Source of the DNA: Haloarcula halophila
GTDB taxonomy: Archaea; Halobacteriota; Halobacteria; Halobacteriales; Haloarculaceae
Assembly: GCF_029278565.1 (NCBI RefSeq)
Contig: NZ_CP119559.1
Coordinates: 2,852,001-2,916,000 of the forward strand
Length of the DNA: 64,000 nucleotides
Reading direction: 5' to 3'
Shown one piece after another: positions 16,341 through 24,056 of the stretch; positions within the stretch are counted from its first letter, which is position 1; every line of letters starts with the position of its first letter. The notes under the pieces were generated by a model. The model was given only the letters and a program-made list of their open reading frames with translations. It did not search any database and was not told the DNA's origin. Position numbers and translations under genes: made by a program.

Positions 16341-17228
16341 TCAGTCGTATCGACACCTGTTGTGCAGTTCGCCGATCTCCTCGACGCCGATCGTCACTTC
16401 GTCACCGTCTTCGAGCAGGACCGGCGGCTCCCGATACACGCCGACGCCTGGCGGTGTTCCGGTAAACAGCAGGTCGCCCGGTTTGAGTGTGAACGCCTGG
16501 CTACAGAACGACACCAGTTCGTCGATACCGAAGATGAGGTTCGAGGTCGACGATTCCTGGAGCCGTTCCCCGTTCACCTCCGCCCAGATGTCGAGGTCGT
16601 GCGGGTCTGACACCTCGTCTTTCGTCACGAGTTCCGGGCCGGTCGGGGCAAAGGAATCGAGGCTCTTTCCCCGGACCCACTGGCCGTCGCCGTGCTGGAG
16701 GTCACGGGCGGAGACGTCGTTGCCGATCATGAACCCCGCGACGTGATCGAGCGCTTCGTCCTGCTCGACGCGCCGGGTCTCCTCGCCGATGACGACGACC
16801 AACTCGGCCTCGTAGTCGACCTTTTCGGTCAGCTCCGGGTCCCAGGAGATGTCGCTACCCGGGCCGGTGACGGTCGTCGGGAACTTCGAGAACAGCACCG
16901 GCGTGTCCGGGATCTCGTTGTCCCCTTCCTCTGCGTGGTCCCGGTAGTTGAGTCCCACACAGACGATCTTCTCCGGATCGGTGACGGGTGCGCTCTGCTC
17001 GATGTCGTCGCTATCGTAGACGCCGACGCCGGTTTCCTCGGCGTACTCGACCGCCATCTCGGCCTTCCGTTGCCACTGCCAGTCTTCGAGGAGCGCGCTC
17101 GTCTCGGTCTCGATGTGGATCCCGATAGCGTCGCCCGCTTCGGGAAGGTTGACGACCGTTCCGTCGTCGGTCGATACGCCACACCACGATTCCTCCGTCG
17201 CTGCCGTTCGATATTGTCCTACTCGCAT
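16341..17228 (-). CDS. Fumarylacetoacetate hydrolase-family protein
   Basis: A 295-residue FAH-fold enzyme. The family core is clear: ICVGLNYRDHA-like segment (VCVGLNYRDHAEE, about 90-102), PVLFSKFPTTVTGPG, a metal-binding EAELVVVIG (Glu, about 140-148), GNDVSARDLQ, GKSLDSFAPTGPELV and FTGTPPGVG (near 265). Members hydrolyse, hydrate or decarboxylate 2-keto or beta-diketo acids late in aromatic and heterocycle breakdown. The gene follows the amidohydrolase gene by 41 nt on the same strand, so the two are probably one operon controlled at 18659-18676. Confidence 0.9.
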   Translation of the reverse strand: MRVGQYRTAATEESWCGVSTDDGTVVNLPEAGDAIGIHIETETSALLEDWQWQRKAEMAVEYAEETGVGVYDSDDIEQSAPVTDPEKIVCVGLNYRDHAEEGDNEIPDTPVLFSKFPTTVTGPGSDISWDPELTEKVDYEAELVVVIGEETRRVEQDEALDHVAGFMIGNDVSARDLQHGDGQWVRGKSLDSFAPTGPELVTKDEVSDPHDLDIWAEVNGERLQESSTSNLIFGIDELVSFCSQAFTLKPGDLLFTGTPPGVGVYREPPVLLEDGDEVTIGVEEIGELHNRCRYD

Positions 17229-17269
17229 TTGTAGTCCTGAATCGTTGTTGTCCGCTCACGCACCGCAGT

Positions 17270-18625
17270 TCAGAGATCCAACCCGGCCTCGTCGAGCAGG
17301 CGCCGCCCGGACTCGACGAATCGATCGAACTCCTCGTCTACCTTGGGGTTCAGCAACTCGCCGTCGCGTTTGACCGGCTCGCCGTCCACGAGCACCGTCT
17401 CGATGTGGGACGGATCGGACTGGAACACCACGGTCTGGATCGGGGAGTGAGACGGCGCTGTCATGAAGTCGTTCGCATCTATCAACACGATGTCGGCACG
17501 CTTGCCCGGTGTGAGGGTCCCGATCTCGTCGGCCATGTTCAGCGCCTTCGCACCCTCGATGGTCGCCATTTCGAGCGTCTCACGGGCCGTGATACTCACC
17601 TCGGAGACTTCCTCGTCGCCGTCGAGGATCGCCTGGTTGTCGAACATGCGCTGGAGTTGCATCCCGATCCGCATCTGGGCGCCCATGTCGCCGCTGATGT
17701 TCGAACAGACGTCGACGCCCCACGCCGGGCGGCCGCCCGCTTCCAGAACCTTTCCGGTAACGGGGATGCCGTGCCCCATCTGCATCTCGACCTCCGGCGT
17801 CGAGGAGAAGGAGACGCCCTGTTCGACGGCGTGGTCGATGTCTTCTTGTGCGAAGTGGTTCCCGTGGGCGACGTTGACGTCGGGGCCGAGTTCGTCTTCG
17901 AGGCAGCCAAAGCCCTGGTAGTCGTCGCCGTACACCGACGACGGCCACAGCGCGGCACCCATGTGGATCGTCGAGAGCACTCCCAGGTCGCGTGCCAGTT
18001 CCAGGTCGGCGAGGGCGGTCTCGTCGACGCAGAAGTCCGGCCCACGGAGTCCGAGCGCCAGGCTGAGCAGGTCGTCGTCGCGGATCTTCTCCTCGTGGAG
18101 TTCGCGGATCTTCTGTTCGGGGAGACCGACGTCGCTGTTGTACCACCACTTCGCCGCGTCGTCGCCCGGCGGGCCGTAGGTGTATACCGCTCGCAGTCCG
18201 GCGTCCTGGAGCGCGTCGACGGCCCGTTCGCCGTGTTCGAGCGTGTTGGGGTACGACCAGTCCAGGGCCGTGGTTGTCCCGGTGTAGAGCTTCTCGAACG
18301 CGCCGAAGAGGCCGCCGAGGTACATGTCTTCGGGCTGATAGAGGCCGGTGATGTTGCCGAGCATGTGGTCGAAGTACTCCCCCATGAGCGACCAGTCCCC
18401 GGCGATACCCCTGACCTGACTCTGTGCGAGGTGGATGTGCGAGTCGACGAATCCGGGGACGACGATGTGGTCCTCCGCGTCGATACTGTCCGCGTTCGAC
18501 GCCGAGAGCCCACGACCGATCTCGACGATCTCGCCGTCCTCGATCAGGATGTCGGCGTCGTCCAGTTGCCCGATCTCCGGATCGAGGGAGACGACCGTCC
18601 CATTCTGTATGATCGTTCGTGACAT
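17270..18625 (-). CDS. Amidohydrolase (chlorohydrolase/guanine deaminase-like subfamily)
   Basis: A 451-residue amidohydrolase. Metal ligands are visible as VDSHIHL (His63, His65), STIHMG (near 221), VAHGNHF (near 254) and GVDVCSN (Asp near 309). The C-terminal beta-sandwich closes with GTLTPGKRADIVLID. The combination of HxH, STPEVEMQMGHG and GVDVCSNISGDM belongs to the triazine hydrolase / methylthioadenosine deaminase / 8-oxoguanine deaminase branch, so a C-N (amine or halide) hydrolysis on a heterocycle is expected. Substrate not known. It leads the operon with the FAH gene and is divergent from tetR. Confidence 0.88.
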   Translation of the reverse strand: MSRTIIQNGTVVSLDPEIGQLDDADILIEDGEIVEIGRGLSASNADSIDAEDHIVVPGFVDSHIHLAQSQVRGIAGDWSLMGEYFDHMLGNITGLYQPEDMYLGGLFGAFEKLYTGTTTALDWSYPNTLEHGERAVDALQDAGLRAVYTYGPPGDDAAKWWYNSDVGLPEQKIRELHEEKIRDDDLLSLALGLRGPDFCVDETALADLELARDLGVLSTIHMGAALWPSSVYGDDYQGFGCLEDELGPDVNVAHGNHFAQEDIDHAVEQGVSFSSTPEVEMQMGHGIPVTGKVLEAGGRPAWGVDVCSNISGDMGAQMRIGMQLQRMFDNQAILDGDEEVSEVSITARETLEMATIEGAKALNMADEIGTLTPGKRADIVLIDANDFMTAPSHSPIQTVVFQSDPSHIETVLVDGEPVKRDGELLNPKVDEEFDRFVESGRRLLDEAGLDL

Positions 18626-18651
18626 GAACGGTTGCTATGTTTGACCACGAG

Positions 18652-18659
18652 GTTAAAAG
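18652..18659 (-). promoter_or_regulatory. TATA-like element of the amidohydrolase operon
   Basis: On the minus strand CTTTTAAC lies 27-34 nt upstream of the ATG at 18625. Like the BNR promoter, it directly follows the GTAAAC half-site of the operator, giving nearly the same composite sequence at both promoters. Confidence 0.5.
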
Positions 18660-18676
18660 TTTACTGTCTGGTAAAC
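18659..18676. promoter_or_regulatory. Inverted-repeat operator, probable TetR-family site 2
   Basis: A perfect 6-6-6 palindrome, GTTTAC-N6-GTAAAC, sits between the divergent amidohydrolase operon and tetR. It begins 34 nt before the amidohydrolase ATG and ends 60 nt before the tetR ATG. It matches site 1 at 15198-15217 in core and spacer length. Autoregulation of tetR from this site is plausible but inferred. Confidence 0.65.
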
Positions 18677-18705
18677 AACTGCTGACGCGGCGCTCGGAGC
18701 AATCG

Positions 18706-18714
18706 TATTATGTC
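18706..18714 (+). promoter_or_regulatory. TATA-like element of the TetR gene
   Basis: CGTATTATG lies 22-30 nt upstream of the ATG at 18736, consistent with a leaderless transcript. It is separate from the operator, which lies about 30 nt further upstream. Confidence 0.4.
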
Positions 18715-18735
18715 TCCCGCTCGTCGATCACGAGT

Positions 18736-19350
18736 ATGAGCGAATCCCGCGAGAAGGTCTCCTCCAAGGACACCCGGGAGATCATCATGGAAGCCACGTT
18801 CCGTGCGCTGAGCAAGCACGGATACAAGGATCTCCGTATGCGCGACATCGGCGAGGAGATGGAACTCACCCGGCAGGTCATCCACTACCACTTCGACGGC
18901 AAGTACGACCTCCTGTCGTCCTTTCTCAAACACATCATCGACCAGTACGAGGGCAGCGTCGAGGTCAACGAGGACGCCGATGTCAGAACGGAACTCAACG
19001 CCCGGATCGATCAGTGTCTGTTCGGCCCGGAGTTCGAGGAGTTCGGTCACTGGGACCGGATGAAGGTGTATCACGAACTGTACACGTACGCCCAGAACGA
19101 CGGCGAGCACCGGGAGATATTCAACGACCACTACGATCGGATTCGCAACAGCATCGTCGAAGTCATCGAAGAAGGGATAGAAGAGGGGACGTTCGAAGAC
19201 GTCGACGCCCACCGGATGGGCCAACTCATCACCGACGTCATCCACGCCGCCCGCGGGCGGCGGATCTCACTGGGTCACGAGGACGCACCGGAAGAAGCGC
19301 GCAACGCCATCGACGAGTTCATTCTGGATTCGCTGCACGACCCGAACTAG
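18736..19350 (+). CDS. TetR/AcrR family transcriptional regulator
   Basis: A 204-residue regulator. The N-terminal DNA-binding domain shows the family pattern: EIIMEATFRALSKHGYKDL (about 15-33), MRDIGEEMELTRQVIHYHF (helix-turn-helix, about 35-53) and the linker GKYDLLSSFLKHI. The C-terminal ligand/dimer domain is helical and acidic. It is divergent from the amidohydrolase operon, across the palindrome at 18659-18676, and the same palindrome core occurs at the other divergent promoter of the island. It is therefore the likely local repressor, released by a substrate or intermediate of the pathway (inference). Confidence 0.9.
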   Translation: MSESREKVSSKDTREIIMEATFRALSKHGYKDLRMRDIGEEMELTRQVIHYHFDGKYDLLSSFLKHIIDQYEGSVEVNEDADVRTELNARIDQCLFGPEFEEFGHWDRMKVYHELYTYAQNDGEHREIFNDHYDRIRNSIVEVIEEGIEEGTFEDVDAHRMGQLITDVIHAARGRRISLGHEDAPEEARNAIDEFILDSLHDPN

Positions 19351-19362
19351 TCCAGCCGATCG

Positions 19363-21129
19363 TCACTCCTCGCCGAGCACGACGTCGAGGGTCGAGTCGT
19401 CGATGTGACGCCCTTCCCGGCCCGCGGTGTAGGTCTTGGCGAGTGCGATGACACGGCCCGTATAGGAGTCGCCGATGTCCGGCGACAGCTCCGACTCCAG
19501 GAGGTCCGTCGTCCACGCACAGTCCGCGTAGTCGATGTCACCACGGACGAGCCCGAGACACAGCGAGACGACGATACTGTTCATCGCGTCGGTGATGTAG
19601 TTCGGGTCGGCACCGCTGACCTCTCCCAACGAGGCGATATCCAACTGTGTCCCGTTGACGGTCGCGGCGAAGACGACCGCGCCGGCACCTAACTCGGCCG
19701 CCGTGTATCCCGTCCCGCGTTCGGTGGGATCGTATCGCTCCAGGGAGCGGCGACTCTCCTCGCGGATCTCCTCGGAGATCCCCAGTTCGCTGGCGAGATC
19801 GTCGACGATCTCGCCGGGCTCCCGTCGCGGGATCTCGACATCGACCGCCTCGTCGAGCGTGTCGAGCCACTGTGCGAGCACTCGCGGCGGGAACTCCCGA
19901 CGCTCGGCGACCTCGATGGCGTCGATATCGCCGTCCTCCATCCGGGAGGCGGCGACCACCGTCGCGCCGGCCAACTGGGCGGCGTCCTCGACGTCGACGT
20001 CGTCGACCGCGTCGCTGACCATCCCACGGGCCAGCAGTCGCGTCGAGGCACCGATTTCGAGTTCCTCGACGAGCGCATCGACTTCGGTCTCGACGGCGTC
20101 GACGGTCAGATCCGTTCCGACACCGTCCTGTTCGGCGGGGATCCAGACGACGACGGAACCGGCCCGCTTGCGCTGGAGCGTCCCGTTGTCGGCCAGTTGT
20201 TCGAGCGCGTCCCCGACGGTCTCCTCGCTCTCCTCGTGGGCGTCGGCGACACCGGTAGTGGTCGGCAGTTCGTCCGGGTACATCGACGTGACCGTCTCGA
20301 CGTACTTCTCCGTGTCAGCGACCGCTCCGTCGTCCTCGGCTCCCGTCTCCTCGGGCGCGGCCTCCGTCCCGCCTTCGGCAGTACCGGCGCCGTCGGCGGC
20401 TGTCGACTGCTCGTCGCTCTCGCTGTCGGTTGGGTCCGGCTCGTCACCGCTTGTGTCCGTAGCAGCCGCCTCGTCTGCCGCGTCGGTCTCCGGAGCGACC
20501 CGGTACCGGTCTCGCTGGAGTCGGTCCTCGCCCAGGAGGTCTTTGAGTTCGTGGGCGCGGTTCCGCACGGTCACTTCGTTCGTTCCGGACGCCTGTCCGA
20601 GCGTGTCCTGGTCGTAGTTCTCGCCCTCACCGTTGACGATCGCCGCCAGCGAGAGGACCGCACCTGCCGTCGCCGCGGGCGAGGGACCACCCGAGACGAC
20701 TGTCGGGTCGGCTTCGAACGCGTCGTGGAGAATCCGGTGCCCGACGTTGACGAGTTCTTCCGGCATATCGACGGCCTCACTGAACCCCTGGACGAGTGCG
20801 TCCGGGTGGGGTGGGACATCGTCGATATCGAGATAGGAGCCGACGGCTTCGAGCTGCTGGTGTGAGATCGCGATATCGCCGTCCGATTCGAGCAACTCGG
20901 ACCAGGCCTTCGCGATGTCGTGTTCGCTGACCGGAAGCCCGTCTTCGCGCGAGGAGAGGGCGAGCGCCGCCGCTGCGACGTTGTCGAGGCTGTTCGCGTC
21001 GACATCGGGCTCGTTGCTCAACTGGTTCAGCCGGACCTGGGTGATCTGGAGTGTGTTGTTGGGGATCTGCAACTGTTCGCCCACCTGGGCCAACCGGCCC
21101 TCCACGGTATCGTCTGGGCTGCTCGACAT
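19363..21129 (-). CDS. TFB-like protein with two pairs of cyclin-type folds and no zinc ribbon
   Basis: A 588-residue acidic protein. The N-terminal part (about 10-205) looks like two TFIIB cyclin repeats: one helix is AAAALALSSREDGLPVSEHD, and a second unit has SPAATAGAVLSLAAIVNGEG followed by TLGQASGTNEVTVRNRAHEL, the pattern of the second TFB repeat with its recognition helix. A low-complexity acidic linker spans about 212-272. A winged-helix-like segment covers about 273-332 (TGVADAHEESEETVGDALEQ). The C-terminal part (about 345-560) repeats the cyclin pattern (AQLAGATVVAASRMEDGDID and ELGAGAVVFAATVNGTQLD). The N-terminal zinc ribbon that recruits RNA polymerase is missing. Function unknown; a DNA-binding TFB relative is inferred. 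Confidence 0.7.
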   Translation of the reverse strand: MSSSPDDTVEGRLAQVGEQLQIPNNTLQITQVRLNQLSNEPDVDANSLDNVAAAALALSSREDGLPVSEHDIAKAWSELLESDGDIAISHQQLEAVGSYLDIDDVPPHPDALVQGFSEAVDMPEELVNVGHRILHDAFEADPTVVSGGPSPAATAGAVLSLAAIVNGEGENYDQDTLGQASGTNEVTVRNRAHELKDLLGEDRLQRDRYRVAPETDAADEAAATDTSGDEPDPTDSESDEQSTAADGAGTAEGGTEAAPEETGAEDDGAVADTEKYVETVTSMYPDELPTTTGVADAHEESEETVGDALEQLADNGTLQRKRAGSVVVWIPAEQDGVGTDLTVDAVETEVDALVEELEIGASTRLLARGMVSDAVDDVDVEDAAQLAGATVVAASRMEDGDIDAIEVAERREFPPRVLAQWLDTLDEAVDVEIPRREPGEIVDDLASELGISEEIREESRRSLERYDPTERGTGYTAAELGAGAVVFAATVNGTQLDIASLGEVSGADPNYITDAMNSIVVSLCLGLVRGDIDYADCAWTTDLLESELSPDIGDSYTGRVIALAKTYTAGREGRHIDDSTLDVVLGEE

Positions 21130-21261
21130 AGTCGGACCGTTCGAGCGTCACTGTCTTAACTGTTGGATACTCCGTGACCCCCTGCGGGCGTGAGGTTGTC
21201 TCACGACGAACGTTCACACGACCATCGAATCGCTTTCCCGTGGCGGGGGCGGAGACTCCGT

Positions 21262-21546
21262 GTGAGCGATGATACAGGGCGCCGGGATCTCCGGATGCCA
21301 ACCGACGACGAACTGTTCGCGGTCGTCACGGAACACAACGGCGGCAACCACGTGCGCCTCCAGTGTGAGGACGGCCAGAACCGGATGGGCCGGATTCCCG
21401 GCCGGATGAAGTACCGGACCTGGATCAACGAGGGCGACGTCGTCATCGCCGACCCGTGGGACTGGCAGGACGAGAAGGCCAACATCGAGTGGCGCTACGA
21501 CAGTAAGGACGCCGACCAGCTCCGGGCGGAAGGCCACATCGAGTGA
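21262..21546 (+). CDS. eif1a: Translation initiation factor aIF1A
   Basis: A 94-residue factor with the S1-like OB fold: [20 protein letters not shown], then [17 protein letters not shown] and [16 protein letters not shown]. It binds the ribosomal A-site region and helps initiator tRNA placement. The GTG at 21262 gives the usual haloarchaeal N-terminus ([13 protein letters not shown]); an internal ATG at 21298 would remove it. Stands alone between the TFB-like gene (divergent) and a small ORF. Confidence 0.95.
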   Translation: MSDDTGRRDLRMPTDDELFAVVTEHNGGNHVRLQCEDGQNRMGRIPGRMKYRTWINEGDVVIADPWDWQDEKANIEWRYDSKDADQLRAEGHIE

Positions 21547-21586
21547 CGCCGCGACGTTAGTGAGCGTTCTTATTAGCCCCGTGCCG

Positions 21587-21745
21587 ATGGAACAGATCAG
21601 CGCAACCGTCCGCGTCGACTCTGCGGATGGACCGGCGTTTCTCACGCTGGTGGCATACTCTCGGGAGGTCGGGGAGCTGCGGGTCCTCGACGGGTTCGGG
21701 GTGACTTCGACCCGGCGTTCGGAACTGCTCACGAGCAGTCAATAG
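21587..21745 (+). CDS. Small hypothetical protein, 52 residues
   Basis: The ATG at 21587 opens a 52-codon frame (MEQISATVRVDSADGPAFLT...). It lies 41 nt after aIF1A and about 60 nt before the sulfatase-like gene on the same strand. An AT-rich CTTATTAG lies about 12-20 nt upstream. The reading frame is acidic/basic balanced and predicts beta strands, but no family is recognised and it may not be expressed. Confidence 0.35.
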   Translation: MEQISATVRVDSADGPAFLTLVAYSREVGELRVLDGFGVTSTRRSELLTSSQ

Positions 21746-21808
21746 ACGACCGTCCACACACAGGTCCCAATTAGCGACGACTAACTGGGACGGCACACAG
21801 ACGACGGT

Positions 21809-23128
21809 ATGGCTGGCGTCCAGGCGGCCCCGAACGTTCTACTCGTGGTGCTCGACTCCATCCGAGCACGCAACTGCTCGCTGTACGGCTACCGGCGTGA
21901 AACGACACCGTTTCTGGAGTCCGTCGCCGCCGAATCGACGGTGTACACCCAGGCGCGGGCACCGTCGAACTGGAGTCTCCCGAGCCACGTCTCGCTGTTC
22001 ACCGGGCTCGAGGCCCACGAACACCGGGTGACTATCCACGATCGACTGCTGCCCGGTCACACCGTATTCGACCGCCTCGAAGCCCGCGGGTACGATACCG
22101 GTCTGTTCACGGAGAACGGGTTCGTCGCGAGCCACGACGTGGGACTCGACGACGCCTTCCAGACGGTCGAGACGGTCCCGGAGTCGTATCCGGACGCCTA
22201 CGATACCGCGCGGCTGAATCCAGGTCCCGACGGCTTCTACTACGCCGATAGCTTCGCCTCGTGGCTGTCCGAGCGGGGCGATCCCTGGGCCGCCTGTGTC
22301 AACCTCATGGACGCCCACCGTCCGTTCGAACCCCGAACCGCCTTCGACCAGTGGGGTGACGAGGCGGCCAGACGACTCCAGCGGGACCTCCCGACACGCT
22401 GGGAGTGGGCGTTCCACGGCGGGGACAGACCCTACTGGAAACTCAACGGCCTCGAACGGCTCTACGACGGGGGAATCCGCCAGGCGGACGCCGTCGTCGA
22501 GCGGCTCTTCGACTCCCTCCGGAGCGAGGGCGTCCTCGACGAGACACTCGTCGTGCTCTGTGGTGACCACGGCGACGGGTTCGGCCGGCCCGGTCGGATT
22601 TCCGAGGAGCCCCCTGCAGTCTCACACATCGTCCCGATGCACGAGACGCTGTTGCACGTCCCGCTCCTCGTTCGCCCGCCCGGTGGCGGTGACGGCCGTC
22701 GCTGTCGCCGGCCGGCCGCCTTGACCGCGTTCCCCGAGGTGGTCGAGTCCGCTCTCGAAGGAGCGTCCGTCGAGGGGGGATTCGCCCGCGAGCGTGCCTT
22801 TGCGACGAAACAGCCCGTGACCGCGACCCTCCGTGAACGGTTCGAGGACGCCTGTGCGGACCCGTCGCCGTTCCTGGCTCCGAGCCGGGCCGTCTACCGA
22901 GCGGACCCGGACGAAGGCGGTGCCGTCCGAAAACGGTACTACTGGGGAGAGACGGCGATCGAGTGTCGCGTCCACGCACCGGGTGCCGTCTCACGGACCG
23001 AACGGATCTCACCGGAACTGGTCGACGAGGCGTTCTCCGACGAGCGTCCGGGTGTCCGCGAGCCACTGGAGGGGAGGCAGGTCACGGACTCGGCCACGGA
23101 GCAACTGGCGGCACTCGGCTACTACTGA
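21809..23128 (+). CDS. Sulfatase-fold hydrolase/transferase
   Basis: A 439-residue alkaline-phosphatase superfamily protein. It has NVLLVVLDSIRARNCSLYGY (Asp16, first metal ligand), then NWSLPSHVSLFTG (54-66), where the nucleophile position is Ser56 in S-x-P-S-H rather than C/S-x-P-S-R, and VVLCGDHGDGFG (second metal Asp/His). There is no signal peptide and no transmembrane helix, so it should be cytoplasmic or peripheral. The missing Arg makes a true formylglycine sulfatase uncertain; phosphotransfer or phosphodiester chemistry is possible. Haloarchaea often carry such enzymes in surface-glycan regions. Gene stands alone. Confidence 0.8.
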   Translation: MAGVQAAPNVLLVVLDSIRARNCSLYGYRRETTPFLESVAAESTVYTQARAPSNWSLPSHVSLFTGLEAHEHRVTIHDRLLPGHTVFDRLEARGYDTGLFTENGFVASHDVGLDDAFQTVETVPESYPDAYDTARLNPGPDGFYYADSFASWLSERGDPWAACVNLMDAHRPFEPRTAFDQWGDEAARRLQRDLPTRWEWAFHGGDRPYWKLNGLERLYDGGIRQADAVVERLFDSLRSEGVLDETLVVLCGDHGDGFGRPGRISEEPPAVSHIVPMHETLLHVPLLVRPPGGGDGRRCRRPAALTAFPEVVESALEGASVEGGFARERAFATKQPVTATLRERFEDACADPSPFLAPSRAVYRADPDEGGAVRKRYYWGETAIECRVHAPGAVSRTERISPELVDEAFSDERPGVREPLEGRQVTDSATEQLAALGYY

Positions 23129-23402
23129 TCAGGGAGCCACGGCGATCCCGAGACCTGGGGTTCCGTTCCCGACGGGCCGTTGTTTGGTGATGCCGTCGTC
23201 TTTCACCCTCCCTCGGAAATGTATGGATAGAAAGTCGGCCTCGGCACTCATAGGGATCGTCGTCGTCGGGGAGTCACCCGGACTCGGACCCGTACGATAT
23301 CGTCATCGGCCAGACGGGCCTACAGCCCCGGGAGCCAAGACGGTTCTCCATCGGCACGCACAGTAGCAAACTGATAAACACCCGGGAGGCGTCAGCGCCG
23401 AT

Positions 23403-24056
23403 ATGAACCGACGGCGCTTTCTCGGACTCGCGACAGCGAGTGTCGTCACCGGAGTCGCGGGCTGTGGTGGTAGCGAGGCGAGCGGTGAGTCGATCAGCGA
23501 TCACCCCGCTGCTGCCGACCTCGATGCCCAGCCACACCTGGGCTCGCTCGACGGCCACGTCGTGTTGACCTTCGAGGACCCCTCCTGTCCGACCTGTCGT
23601 GACTTCCACGACGGGACGGTCCCACAGATCCAGTCGGAGATCGTCGAACCGGGCAAGGGTGCCTACGTCGTCCGGACCTACCCCGTCATCTACCCGTGGG
23701 GAGCGCCGGCGACACAGGCCCTGGAGGCGACGTTCGCCCGTGACGCCGACGCGTTCTGGTCGCTGCTGGCTCACTACTTCGAGACCCAGTCGGCGTTCTC
23801 GACGGACAACGTCCTCGGTCGGACGGCGACGTTCCTCGACGGCGAGACCGACCTCGACGGGCAGGCGGTCGTGGCCGACGCACGGGAACAGGCCTACGAC
23901 GAGCAGGTTCAGGCGGATATCTCGGCGGCCGACAACGCCGGACTGGGCGAATCGACGCCGATCATCCTGCTGTTCGAGGACGGCGAGTTCGTCACCAAGG
24001 TCACCGGCAGCGTCAGCTACGAGATCGTCGCACGGGCACTCGGCGAGAGCGAATGA
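23403..24056 (+). CDS. DsbA-like thiol-disulfide lipoprotein
   Basis: A 217-residue Tat lipoprotein. The signal is NRRRFLGLATASVVTGVAGC with lipobox Cys21. A thioredoxin-fold DsbA domain follows with the active site Cys62-Pro-Thr-Cys65 after FEDPS, and a cis-Pro loop in GESTPIIL. It should act outside the membrane on disulfides of exported proteins. The stop overlaps the start of the next gene (ATGA at 24053-24056), and that gene encodes a membrane protein with its own CxxC, a plausible redox partner (inference). Confidence 0.88.
   Translation: MNRRRFLGLATASVVTGVAGCGGSEASGESISDHPAAADLDAQPHLGSLDGHVVLTFEDPSCPTCRDFHDGTVPQIQSEIVEPGKGAYVVRTYPVIYPWGAPATQALEATFARDADAFWSLLAHYFETQSAFSTDNVLGRTATFLDGETDLDGQAVVADAREQAYDEQVQADISAADNAGLGESTPIILLFEDGEFVTKVTGSVSYEIVARALGESE

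Noticed and set aside
20270-20420. Low-complexity acidic repeat-like stretch
   Set aside because: It is the Asp/Glu/Ala/Ser linker of the TFB-like protein, not a DNA repeat array.
23129-23402. Gap of about 270 nt between the sulfatase-fold gene and the DsbA-like gene
   Set aside because: Short open frames exist but have no start context or protein-like composition; nothing supportable seen.
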